A DNA stretch of 64,000 nt from Dicyema japonicum (lineage: Eukaryota > Dicyemida > Rhombozoa > Dicyemidae). Positions 11,214-21,654 of this stretch are shown here, one piece after another. The notes beneath the pieces are model-generated. The model was not told the origin of the DNA. It saw only the letters and a program-made list of their open reading frames with translations, and did not search any database. The position numbers and the translations under genes are program-made. Every line of letters starts with the position of its first letter. Positions within the stretch are counted from its first letter, which is position 1. The DNA is taken from contig RDEW01000014.1 of assembly GCA_011109175.1 (NCBI GenBank), positions 878,042 to 942,041 on the forward strand. Reading direction: 5' to 3'.

Positions 11214-11477
11214 TTCCAAAGACCAAGGATAAAACCAAACTAACTAACTCCTTGATCCTGACGCGCTCCAGCGATTCCAGAACTTGTCTTCAGGTAACGA
11301 AATTGTCTTCCGATGGAAAGACTCGATTCGAATAATCAATGCCTGGCCGGCATCAAAAGGATCCAACTATTCTTTCCACCGGAAGACAATTTGATTACCT
11401 AGATACAAGTTCTGGAATCGCTGGAACGCGTCAGGATCAGGGAGTTAGTTAGTTTGTTTTACCTTTGATCTTTGGAA
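11214..11477. repeat. fold-back repeat, two ~108-bp inverted arms
   Basis: Arm 11214-11321 and arm 11371-11477 are inverted copies with roughly 90% identity, separated by a 49-bp spacer. The arms contain TTCTGGAATCGCTGGA and TTAGTTAGTTTG, and the palindrome continues weakly outward into AT-rich flanks. The outer part of each arm resembles the 3' tail seen after GIT-stop in group D LINEs. Confidence 0.8.
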
Positions 11478-11588
11478 TAAATTTATTATTTAATAAAACT
11501 TAATCTACTTAAAAGTTTTTGAATGTGAAATGAACTACTATTGCGTAATCTTTTTAATCTTTTTTTACCGCATAAAGTATAAAATCAA

Positions 11589-11781
11589 ATGTCAGATAAT
11601 ATTCGAACGTTAACTTTTATAATGGTCATATTTGTCATTTTTACTACTTTAGGTCAAAAAACCTCAAGAGACTGATAATAATAAAGATGCTTATTTGAAT
11701 GAAATGTACTGCTGTCCTCTTGGAAATTGGCATCGACGTGGAGAAATCTGCAATCAAGTTTTAACTGAGGAATTTCTGTAG
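11589..11781 (+). CDS. possible small two-exon gene, unrecognised (54 aa)
   Basis: ATG at 11589 opens 12 codons, followed by a 28-nt GT..AG stretch (11625-11652). Removing it joins in phase to 42 further codons ending at TAG 11779-11781. The second exon encodes DAYLNEMYCCPLGNWHRRGE, with a Cys-Cys pair and a third Cys eight residues on. Without splicing the frame stops soon after a hydrophobic run, so a tiny secreted peptide is an alternative reading. Support is only the size-typical intron and the open frame. I do not recognise the product. Confidence 0.3.
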
Positions 11782-12149
11782 TTTATTATTTAATATTGTA
11801 GAAACAATAGCACCCAACCTGAGGTTGAATTTTATCATTTTATTTTTAAGGATCCTCAATCAAATAATTAGTTTCTTGTTTTGGCTTCTTGTCTCGGCAC
11901 TTGGTTATTTTCACGATTTTCTGTTAAAATAAAATTTTTGGCTTAAATTGTTTCCCTTTAATAGAATAATCTTCTAACATCAAAGTTTCAATACATTTTT
12001 GCTTGCCAATTATTCGAGTGATTAATTGGTTGGAAGTTGAGGTGGTGGCATACCTCTATTGCATCAAATGTCTACCTTGCTTTATGATGTGAAAGCATTT
12101 GCCTTTGTTCTTCCTGTGAGCATGGACAAGGTAATTGACTTTGTATACA

Positions 12150-12260
12150 TTGGAAATCCCAAGTTTCAAAGAAATGAAGTATCGGATGCAGAAATCGGGT
12201 TCAAATCCTGGCCAGCACAAAATTGAATGAACTTGAAAGATAATCTATCATAAGCTCACA
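12150..12260 (+). repeat. SINE-like fragment with tRNA B-box
   Basis: GGTTCAAATCC at 12198-12208 is a perfect RNA polymerase III B-box, followed by TGGCCAGCA. A second copy with the same B-box and a CCAGCA end lies at 30325. No cloverleaf can be folded upstream, so a tRNA-derived SINE head is likelier than a tRNA gene. Confidence 0.35.
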
Positions 12261-12989
12261 TATATGACATATATGAAATGTAAAATCTTTAGAATAATGA
12301 TTATATGTTGAGGTATACCAACCAGGCATACGAGAAGTCTGGATGAGGAATAGAAGATGGTTCTTTTTGTGTTATTCGAATGTGCAACCATATAATGATG
12401 GTACCCAAGAGAAAGCATCTTCAAGTTACTGTTGTTTCAAGAGGAGTATCTTTCGGACAGTCTACTAATGTTTGTTTCTATGTCCAAGATCCTATAAATG
12501 ACAAATATGTTCGTGATGAGTAGGATCACGTAGTCTTTAATATTAATAGATCAGGTTATCAAGAAGAACCAAGTAATCGATCTTAAACTTAGCAAATGGT
12601 GGTAATAGTGGAACAGATTTAGGCTTATCTCATATTGAGGTGATCCATTAAGAGGAGTCGTGTCTAATATTAAATTTAGGACGATTTTGTCGTTTTTAAG
12701 TAACACGGAAGAAGCGGTAGTTTGCATTGGATCCAGCCAGTTTTATCAAAAGAAATGTTGAGTGTTTCTTCAACGGCAGTTCTCAGCTTCTCGTCGATGG
12801 TTCTTATTTAATTAGTTGTTTACTATTCAGATTTTATTATTTTGAGATTGAGGGAGAAAATTTTTGGCTAAGGTGAAACGTACTTTAAAAATATGTCTTT
12901 TTGTGCTTTATTAACCGTTGTTATTCTTTTTCGGTACTTTCAGCACTCATTACCAAAAAGAATAGACTTGAATGCGATTTATCAATTCA

Positions 12990-13200
12990 TGCGGTCAGTA
13001 TTTGCTGTCTTTAATTATCGCATATTCTATTACGGTGAATTTAGAGAACTTGCGAAAAAGAGGGAACTTTTGACGAGACTGGTACAAAGGGTGGTTGGTG
13101 TGGCGCAAACTAACCTTAATTGACTTTTTGTTTTTTACGTGTTCTGGGCGATGGCAATAATTACGAGGGAGAAAATTCCTAATAGATACATCATTATTAT
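12990..13200 (+). mobile_element. group B LINE 3' tail
   Basis: Reads ELAKKRELLTRLVQRVVGVA then a TNLN-stop at 13121-13123. The 3' UTR AACCTTAATTGACTTTT is shared with the copy at 55150. 5'-truncated. Confidence 0.7.
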
Positions 13201-13214
13201 TATAAGCACTTATC

Positions 13215-15650
13215 GCTATGTCGTAGGACTTGACAAAGTATGTGCAACAAGACTTAACAAGTCACTAGTTAATTTCATCCACTTCCTCCTATTCAAAACC
13301 GCAGTGCGTAACCAGTCAAGATCCTCTCCACTTCCAAGATGCCGTCCCATTCTTTGAAGTCCTCGTCGAGAACGACTGGCAGTGTCGTCTTTGGGCGACC
13401 ACGGAAACGGGGGGCTACCAACATGAAGTAATCCTTCCATGGCTACGTTCACGAGGGCATCTACGTCCAGTCGCAGAATATGGCCGTAAAGCCTCCATCG
13501 TGTATCCAGAATTTCATTTGAAACTTCTGATGTCTTCGTTCTTTTATAGAGAAGATTAGATGACATCCTCGTATCACTTCTTTCGAACATCATATGCCGT
13601 AGTTGGCCTCTATGAAATGCATTAAGCCTCTTCAGTCCATTTCTTGAGCAGGCCCAGGTACCAGCGTTATACAGTAGTATGGGTTTCACTAGCGAGTTGT
13701 ATAATCGAGTGTTTGTTATAATGTCAAGGCCTTTTTAGTGGAGCCATGTGTTCTTCAGTCTGGAAAGGGCAGTTTGTGCTAAGGTTTTCCTTTTTGTAAT
13801 GTCTTCATGGTCTCCTAGGAAGGAGCCAAGTTTTTTGCACTTGCGGCAGTGCTCCTCCGTCCTGTTTCTTCCTTCTTGAGTTCAGTTACCTCATTCTTGT
13901 TCGGATTTACTGTTAGGAACCATTCAGCTTGTCTTCCAGGCACTTCTTCCAACAAACAGGTGAGTGATATTTTGTCATTTGAAATAAAGTCTATGTCGTC
14001 AGCATATGCAACAATGTTTGTCTTTTCACCCAGTATCGGTTTCGATTCTCGTAGAGCAGCTTCAAGGTAAAGAATAGGGATAATGGGTCTCCCTGTGGAG
14101 TGCCAACAGTCGTCTCAAATCGGTGAGACAAGGCTCCTCCGACTCTTACAGTGAGCCAAGTATCAGTTAGGAGGGTGGTGGCCATTCTGACAGTGGAAGC
14201 GTTTAGGAAACTCCCCAGAACCAGTATTAGCCTCTGTCTGTTGACAGAGTCGAAGGCCCTCGAAATGTCGATTCCGAAGATGGTTGTAGACATTTTGAAC
14301 GGCCGCAGATCTCCACTTGTGGGACCACAAAACATCCGAAGTAGATCTTTTTTTTCGGAATCCGCTGTGGTATAGCGACAGAAAAGTATCTAGGCGTCCT
14401 TCAATCCATTGTAATGTTATGTTCGCCAGAATTTTCCCAAGTGAATTCATTAATATGACTGGACGGAGGTTCTCCACCTTAGCTCTTGGTTTATTCGCCT
14501 TCTGTACCGGTATCAAGATACCCTCTCCCAAGGTCAGCGCCGTGACCGCAATAGTACATTTCATCCAGGATCCTAGCGATGCATTAATGCAGCTTTTGGG
14601 TTCCATATTTGAAGAATTCACCACCAAGTCCGTCGGGGTCAGAAATCCTGTTGTTTTTCAACTTGGAACTCGCAAGTTCAATTTCATATGGTGTGATTTC
14701 TTCATCCAATTTTTCCTCGTTCTAGGATGATAGTTAGTCCCTTGGATTGAAAAGTTTTCCAAAGTGGGCAGCGATAATTTCCGCCACTTCACTTTGGTCC
14801 ACAATCTGCTTTCCTTTGTCATCTCTTATCATTATCGGTTGAGGGAGTCTCTTTCCTTTTATCTGTTTAACAGCCTCTTAGAATTTAGCGTTGTCCTAGA
14901 AATTCTATCATCTTAATCTGGTCCAGTGCTCTATTTCTGTTATGCTGACGTATAATTTTTCTTATTTTTACTTTGATAGTTTTTCTTTCTAGTTGCAATT
15001 TTGATTTTACGTTCGAATCGTCAGTATTTTAATATAGCATCCATATGGTCTTCTGCTTATTGGCAAGGTCCTTCACAGTACATGTCATTGTGCGATGGGA
15101 TTTTCTCATCGACTGCTTTACAAAATCCCAGGATTTTCCGGGCGGCAAATCTGTAAGCATGTTTTCTAGTTCTGCATCCAAATATTCTTTGAATGCTAGG
15201 GCCCCTTCTGATTGACTGATTAAGGATTCCAAATTATAACATATAAAGTTGGGTTCAGTGGTTCCAAAGTGTTTCTATTTCGTTATTTGTAATATCATAA
15301 ATCTCTTTAGAGAAAATCTAGCAATAACCATTTTGTGGTCGCTGTCGATAATCGATCCACCATAAGCTCGTGCATCAAGTATAATCCTTTGATTTTTCTG
15401 TCTGCAGATGATGTAGTCAATTTTGTTGTATATGTTGATTATTCGCCCTTCAGAATTTGTTGTATATCCTGACCACGTTGATTTATGTCTGACTGGATGC
15501 ATGAAGGCTGTATTGCATAAAAATAGGTTGTTCGTTTGACAGAAGTTAGCTAGTAGGGTTCCCGGGAGATTTCTTTTCCCCCTACCGTGCCTTCCCATGA
15601 ATCTTTTCCGTTGTAACTTGGGTGCCAGCTGATATATCATTCATAAGGAA
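13215..15650 (-). mobile_element. group B LINE, long degraded copy (endonuclease + RT)
   Basis: On the minus strand from 15640 downward: an AP-endonuclease C-terminal part (IYNKIDYIICRQ, DSDHKMVIARF with the SDH motif), a linker (15232-15029), reverse transcriptase blocks LRPVILMNSLGKILANI and SGFRKKRSTSDV, FGIDISRAFDSVNRQRL, TTVGTPQGDPLS, and the C-terminal part ILLYNAGTWACSRNGLK and RWRLYGHILRLDVDA. It corresponds to the 53-kb copy. Frames change repeatedly and the YADD region is damaged, so it is inactive. Confidence 0.8.
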
Positions 15651-15700
15651 AATTTTTAAATTTCTATTTTTGTAATAATAATTTGTACACCGTAAATTTA

Positions 15701-15926
15701 ATGATGATTAACTGGGGACTGATCTCTGGAACAGTATCGTTCTTCGGCATATTTAGTAAGCTAATGTCACCTCCTAATAGTGCCTACAATTGGAACACTC
15801 ATATCTATTTTTGGACCTCAAGTTGATGTTGACTACTCCGTTAAAATGGCACGAGCCAACTTGGAAGCCAATTACTACCCATGTCTATATGGAATACTCA
15901 GAATAAACGACAGACTGATAAACTAG
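15701..15926 (+). CDS. small membrane protein, NDUFA1 (complex I MWFE)-like
   Basis: Exon 1 (15701-15755) and exon 2 (15781-15926) join across a 25-nt GT..AG intron into 66 codons ending at TAG. Exon 1 encodes MMINWGLISGTVSFFGIF and exon 2 begins with MPTIGTLISIFGPQ, so a single N-terminal hydrophobic helix with an internal Pro is followed by a short polar tail (YYPCLYGILRINDRLIN). Size, a W near the N-terminus, a P-x-x-x-T in the helix, and a C-terminal pattern like WSLMERDRRIS all suit NDUFA1, the MWFE subunit of mitochondrial complex I. The match is by eye over a short protein and could be fortuitous. The reality of the gene is better supported than its name. Confidence 0.5.
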
Positions 15927-16479
15927 TGAAAACTGGGATAAATATAAAAATATAAATTTACCACAAAAATTCTTTGTTGGATCCTTAGACTCCTTTGTTG
16001 GCAGTGACGGGCCGGGGATTTATATTTAAACTGTCAAGAAAAGCAATTAAATATCAACAATTTGCTATTTCAATGATGATAATTTAATTAATGGTGTAAT
16101 GGAAGACAGAGCGAGTTTTGCTTGTAAAACAAAATTTTTATTTTTTTTCAATTTTCTGTGATAATAAATATAACAGTTAAACCCTTAATATTCCTTAAGA
16201 AGAAATGATCCCTGAGGATAGCCCTTACTTTACTCAAGTAGAGAAGATTCCCCGTAACAAACTAAATGCCCTAAAACACTAATTTTCGTGGATGGTTGGT
16301 ACAGAAATCTAGTCAGTGATATGATATATAGATTTAAATTGGGACGTCATATATTCAGAATAGGTCTCAAAAGAGAAGTTAATCTTTAATATCACACAAG
16401 AAACCTGAAAATCAAGGTATAACGTAAAACGTGGCTATAATTACAGAGAAATTTTTGTGATTCCAGTGCCAGGCAGGCA

Positions 16480-16630
16480 CGAAAAAAGATCATTTGCTCT
16501 CCCCCACTCCACTGGAGGGGTTTCCACAACTGCATTTAATGGACGTCTTGCCTTTTATGCTGATTCCGGATGGACTCTGTAGAAGTGGAAACTGGATACA
16601 CTTAATTAGTTGTTTACTTTAACTTCTTTC
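16480..16630 (+). repeat. dispersed repeat, copy 1
   Basis: The block with CACTGGAGGGGTTTCCACAA and GATTCCGGATGGACTCTGTA also occurs in inverse orientation at 19780-20000. It ends in TGGATACACTTAATTAG, which resembles the group D LINE terminus. Confidence 0.5.
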
Positions 16631-16699
16631 TCGGTGTATCCGGGGTTATTAAATGTTAAATGACAACAAACCAGGTGAGAATATCCAATGATCTCAGTG

Positions 16700-17250
16700 G
16701 CCATAACTAATACTTTTTAAAAGTTAAAACAAATATTTAATGGATAATGACAAATTACTTGTTCGTTAAAGCAGAGTAACGTGTCAAATGTGACTCCGAG
16801 AATTTTAGGATATTTAACCACTGGAAAAAGTTTGTTGTTAAGGTATATATTAGGACTGTAGTTGAATTGTCTACGGTCTGTTATAAATATTGTTGTTGGG
16901 GATTTCGATGTGGATGAAGACAAAATAAATTCAAAAGTGTTTGGACATTTTTAGGCCAATTGAACATTTTTATCCCTTGATGAAATTATAAGGTCATCGG
17001 CTTATGATAGGAATGTTTTCTGAGTCATGGGAACGTCGCTGATATAGAGACTAAAAGTGGGGGTGAAAGAACAGATGTCTGAGAACACTGTTGGGAATGT
17101 AGCAAAATCGGGACATTTGGGTGTGAAATAGTCAAGCATAGAGCTATCCGATGATTGCAATGAGTCAGCTATAATTCGACAATCAGTAGTCTGGAAATTA
17201 GCTTGTTTCAAGGAATATAAACTCTAATCGGACGTTCAAAGGGAACGGGG
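16700..17250 (-). mobile_element. group D (jockey-like) LINE RT fragment
   Basis: The minus strand reads SLYISDVPMTQKTFLS, stop, ADDLIIS (the YADD box with Tyr lost), then FILSSSTSKSPTTIFITDRR and IYLNNKLFPVVKYPKILGVT then FDTLLCFN, the thumb block of jockey-type reverse transcriptases. Truncated on both sides. Confidence 0.7.
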
Positions 17251-17559
17251 TTAAGGAGAGGGTAGCTCAATGAGCAACACATCAATAAAATTCTGTGTTG
17301 ATGGCTTTTGACAGCAACTCACCCAAAATCAGCTTTACAAAATTCGAAACTCTTAAAAAGAAGAAATACGAAACCCTTAGAGGAAAGGTTATCTTAAATC
17401 CTTGGGATCTTCTGATCTAACTCGCTAATCCTCTGCACACACTGTCGTTGATAGCAAAAAGTAGATGGGACAATCGAGAATAAGTTTTTATTTAAAACAA
17501 AAAATCACAAAAATATGATGGAATACACACCCTTCAGGTAATCCCGGTTTCCTTAGGCA

Positions 17560-17850
17560 CCCATCTCACATTTCCTCGATGTTCTTCTTGAGATCCGAGA
17601 GTTCATGTACGCTCGTGTTACTTTTGGAAACTTTGGAAGTGTCATGAGAATAGGTATGATGATATTAGTTTGCAAAGGGCTTCCAAAAGAAAGTTATCTC
17701 GTTGTCGCATCCTCAACACCTTGGAAATCTTCCATGTTAGATTCCTTTAGAAGGCGATTTTTAAAGGAGAGCTAGTCGTCTGCATTTTCAAGTTTCTTCA
17801 TTAGAGTTTCAAGATCGGTGAATATTACGAGACAATTATAACGAAAATTT
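17560..17850 (-). pseudogene. possible remnant of a coiled-coil protein gene
   Basis: The minus strand shows heptad-like segments: LETLMKKLENADD, stop, LSFKNRLLKESN; after a possible 22-nt intron QDNFLLEALCKLISS; and in another frame HDTSKVSKSNTSVHELSDLK ending KNIEEM-stop. Splicing does not reconcile all frames, so it is either decayed or mis-read. Protein not recognised. Confidence 0.25.
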
Positions 17851-17864
17851 TTTTGTCTTTTTTG

Positions 17865-17930
17865 GAATGGCCATTCTCCGAGGGAACTCGTTTGCGATCC
17901 ACGCAGCCGGCTTCCTCAACTAACATTTGT
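17865..17930 (+). mobile_element. group C LINE tail
   Basis: Reads GMAILRGNSFAIHAAGFLN-stop, nearly identical to the terminus at 3450-3512, including the downstream CATTTGTTT. Confidence 0.7.
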
Positions 17931-18039
17931 TTCTTTGTTGAATAATTTATATTAAAAAAAATTTAAATCAATTAAGAATAAAATGTCAATTGAAGCCAAA
18001 GGGTTCCATTATTACTTGAGGCTTGAGCACAAATGGTAG

Positions 18040-18400
18040 TTACCCCTTATGATCAAGACCCAATGTCTGAAAGAACCGTCTTTTAATTCTTGGTTCTCTC
18101 TTCCAACAAGCCACCCGATCGGCCTGATAAACTTTGACGTGGTGGGGCCAAGGACGCGAGACGTCCAACGAAAATCGGCTGGAAAGCGAACTGATCCCCA
18201 ATACTAGTATATTTCTTCCACTTTGAATCTTCATCAGTACTCGCTGTGGAACAAGAGCACAACGATGACTTGAACAAATTTACGTCTGAGAAAGTATCAC
18301 TGTGAGTCTCAAACAAGATAGTTTCCTTGATTCCTGTCATCCGGTCTCTTGCCATAACCTCTGTCAAGGGTTCTAGGTAAATTCATCGCCGGTTAATTCA
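18040..18400 (-). mobile_element. group C LINE C-terminal fragment
   Basis: Over changing frames the minus strand reads LDRGYGKRPDDR, then YTSIGDQFAFQPIF and SRVLGPTTSKFIRPIG, equivalent to the LxRxDGKRPDG..DTF and FxPxAVETSGxxGP blocks of this LINE group. The apparent 94-codon open frame here is a by-product. Confidence 0.6.
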
Positions 18401-20129
18401 AGCGACCACGTGGGTTCTTGAAAGAAGAGGTCGAAATTTTGATTTTTTATGCTATTATTAAAATGTGATTTTGGAGATTAATTTGACGATATGAGTCACG
18501 TGGCCAGATCCCCAAGATAGAAAAAATTTGAAAACCTCAATTCTCCAAATAGTGTTAAATTTTAATCAACGATGTGCACCACACGTGTGTGTATTGGTTA
18601 AAGTGATAGAAAAATTATTGATTATCTTACTGATTATTGATTAATAATAAAGGTCAAACTTTAAATGAATATTTATGATAATATAATTTTTAGAAAACAA
18701 GTTTATGACAATTATTAACAAAACATTGTGTTAATTTCTAAAATGCTAAATTATAGGCAATGCCTTTTAAAAAGAAACACAATTACATGCAACCATTACT
18801 CTTGTGTTTAAGATAGAGATGAATACTGTGTTCAGCACTAAAGAGAAAACTGGCCAATTTATGGTTCAATTGTCGTAGTATATAGATGAATACTGACAGA
18901 GTTATTTATTTTATTATTTGTTAGCCACAGGCGTACAATCTTTGGTAAGCCTAGCAAAAACAGTTATTGATAATTAATCCAAAGAGGGAGCGCAAAAGAG
19001 AACGTCTGCTTGTGACAACTAAATTAATCCCCCAATAATATATGGCAGGCATATGTCAACTACTGAAGAGAGGTAAAAAAATAGGTCCTCTCTCTTCAAT
19101 TTTCATAGGTCCTACCGTCACGGATACGTGACTCCTATTGCCGAATAATCTCCAAAATCGCGGAGATGTGTTAGTGTATTTTTTTGACTTGGTTTTATAG
19201 GGAGGTTGCTGGAAAATCTTTACCAGTTCACGAAACAGGTATGCTCTGGTAGGAATTATCATACCAAAGTTCTTTGTGTGGTTCAGGAAGTGCCAAGGGT
19301 GGTCTGCTTCCGTGGTTTCAATTAAGAATTGGAGGTTCCTCATGCAGAAGTGACCACGAATAGTGTTTTTAATTAAAAAAAATTAATCAATCAATTAAAT
19401 ACTTCCTTATTTTCGAGTTCGCGTATCCTATGACTTCTAAGTCCAAGAAGGGGGACGTTGCATCCATACTGAGGTGACTAAGTGTAGGTGAGTGGCGTCA
19501 TAGTACACCGAGCTGCATTCCCACTTTAATCACATCAGTATAGAAAGTTTGGACAAAGACTATTTGTCATAATTTGCACGTGTAGAGTTATATCATAATT
19601 TTAATTGCTTCTAATATTAATTCTGGCAGACATAAACAATGTATGCAGAAAACCGCCAACATAGTCATCGGTCATAATTCCGAGTCTATAGCTCTTGAAG
19701 CAATTCTCGAACCAAGAAAATTTCCAGAGGCCAAACTCCCAAATAACACTATCTAAAATATTTCAATAACTCCTCAAAATCTTAGATATTTCGATAACTT
19801 ACCAAAATCCACTGCTACGGAGTCCTTCAACGACACACAACTCCGTCCGGAACCAAGATAAAAGTAAAAGACTTCCATTCCTTGCAGTTGTGGAAAACTA
19901 TCCAGTGGAGAGAGGGAGAACAGATGATCCTTTTTTGTACGACCTGAGACAGATGGATCACATGACTCCACTTTAGTAGGAAGAGGAAAAACAGTCAAAA
20001 AATCAGAAAACTTCAACCAATTATCCTAAGCTGAAATGAGTAATGGAAACACTACTTAAGAGCTGATTTATTATCAAATAAAAATATAAATATTATTTAC
20101 AAAAAAATATTTTTTAAAAATTCAAAATT
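18401..20129. other. no gene recognised; inverted repeat copy 2 inside
   Basis: Mostly AT-rich sequence. 19780-20000 (minus) is the second copy of the repeat described at 16480-16630. An open frame at 19056-19343 (minus) resembles nothing I know. Confidence 0.4.
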
Positions 20130-20505
20130 TTATGATCGGGAAATCGCTTGATCAAGCTCGAGTAAAATGGTGAACATCTTCAAGCAAGGATCGATTGAAA
20201 ATAATATGGTAGTATAAATTTTTAGTTCCTCTTGAATCTCTTTCTAAAAATTTCACAAATTAATACATATTGGATACATAAATCTCTTTTAAGTTGAAGA
20301 AGGGGGGAATCTATGTATTAGTCTCATTTACACCGAAATAATCACTATCAATCAAGGGCGTCATATATAGAACTAGGGAGACGTCGTTTATTTCCTCAAG
20401 TGTTCTCTCCGCCATTTTACTCAATGATTTTATATTACTTTCAAGTTTTCTAATTTGGGCTATTATTTCCCTGGGGTTAACATTCCCTTCAATTTGTTCG
20501 CTCAT
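20130..20505 (-). CDS. three-exon helical protein of 109 aa, unrecognised
   Basis: ATG at 20505. Exon 1 is 20505-20334, intron 20333-20311 (23 nt), exon 2 20310-20267, intron 20266-20244 (23 nt), exon 3 20243-20130 ending TAA. Both introns have GT..AG ends and together give a single open frame of 330 nt. Without splicing the frame stops at 20311. The product starts MSEQIEGNVNPREIIAQIRK, has heptad-like helix ESNIKSLSKMAERTLEEIND, a short SPLLQLKRDL segment, then YKEIQEELKIYTTILFSIDP and a final hydrophobic/acidic helix. Such small helical proteins are common in Mediator, kinetochore and BLOC-type complexes, but I cannot place it. Two independent size-typical introns in correct phase make the gene likely real. 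Confidence 0.65.
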
Positions 20506-20849
20506 TTTAGAACGGCAAAGTACTTCCCCCTATTTATACGACAGAAAATGACGGCATATTTGAATAGCCGCGGATCCGATGCTAATTAAGATTATTTAAT
20601 ATCAGGAAGTACCTGAACACTAATTAATGGGGTTTATTATAATGAGAAACCGCACTTTGAAATACCCCCACTTATGTCGCAAGTGACCCATGATGCAACA
20701 TATCCAATTGGTGTTGTTCCCCTCTTATAGCATGCTGTTATGTTGGATTAAAAATCGATATAAGTGAGTAGTTACTAAAAATAAAATCTTTAAATGGGCA
20801 ATAACTTTAAATAATTTATTATTTCCTGATTTTAAGAAACATTGCCTTA

Positions 20850-21200
20850 TGTCAAACGGAAACTACGATGTAGTCGTGGATCCGGAGGAAGATGGAAACC
20901 CACTTATCGGATTCCTCTGCAGGAATGAGAGAAGGCACCTTCTTTCGGTAGTGGGACAATGAATGACCGCAGTTGTTGGGTGGCACATTTGATTGCGGTA
21001 ACTGGGATCACTTAACTGTCTGAATTATTTCTCTCCTTTTTCCTGATGATCCCAGGATTCTAGATAAATGTCGATCTAAAAGGCGTTGGTAAAAACTTGA
21101 GGAAATCGATGATCCGAAAGAACTGAGAAGAAAAAGAGGACCTTGGATAAAAGTGGCGAAGAAAGTAGTCATCGCGGCAAAAAATAAATCTTAATTGATT
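20850..21200 (+). mobile_element. group D tail followed by group B LINE tail
   Basis: 20850-21060 is related to the repeat at 3597 and ends IAVTGIT-stop near 21020. Immediately after, 21085-21192 reads IDDPKELRRKRGPWIKVAKK then VVIAAKNKS-stop, the diverged terminus of a group B LINE. Confidence 0.55.
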
Positions 21201-21654
21201 TAATACCTATTTGATGAATTTTATATTTACACGTGTTAAGTGACTCAGTAAATAATTAACTTTAAGTGAACGTCTGATAGCAGCGCGAACTTACAGGAAG
21301 TGCATGGGATCCAGAGAGAAACAACAGGAGAAAATGAGATGGTTGCTGAGATATGCCGGGTGCATTCTTCCTTAATTAAATGGGTATCTTTAGACTTAAA
21401 TTAAATTATCATTTTTATGATGATGAAGGTAGAAATAAAAATGAAATTGAGAAAAGTACTTATAAGAAGTAAATGGAAATAGTTATGCTTAGACGGGAAC
21501 ACCAAAAGGAACCACGGAAAGTTTGTTCCTTGATAGACCGGACGTGTCCATTTGGGAGTAAGATCAATGAAAATTTGATAATATTATTATACTGGGTAAC
21601 TAGATTATTATTATTATTTAAGCCAAAGAAACACCGTCTTAACCAATAACTAAT

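Noticed and set aside
18083-18367. Minus-strand 94-codon frame as a novel gene.
   Set aside because: The adjacent frame carries GKRPD and related LINE C-terminal blocks, so this is a decayed LINE read off frame.
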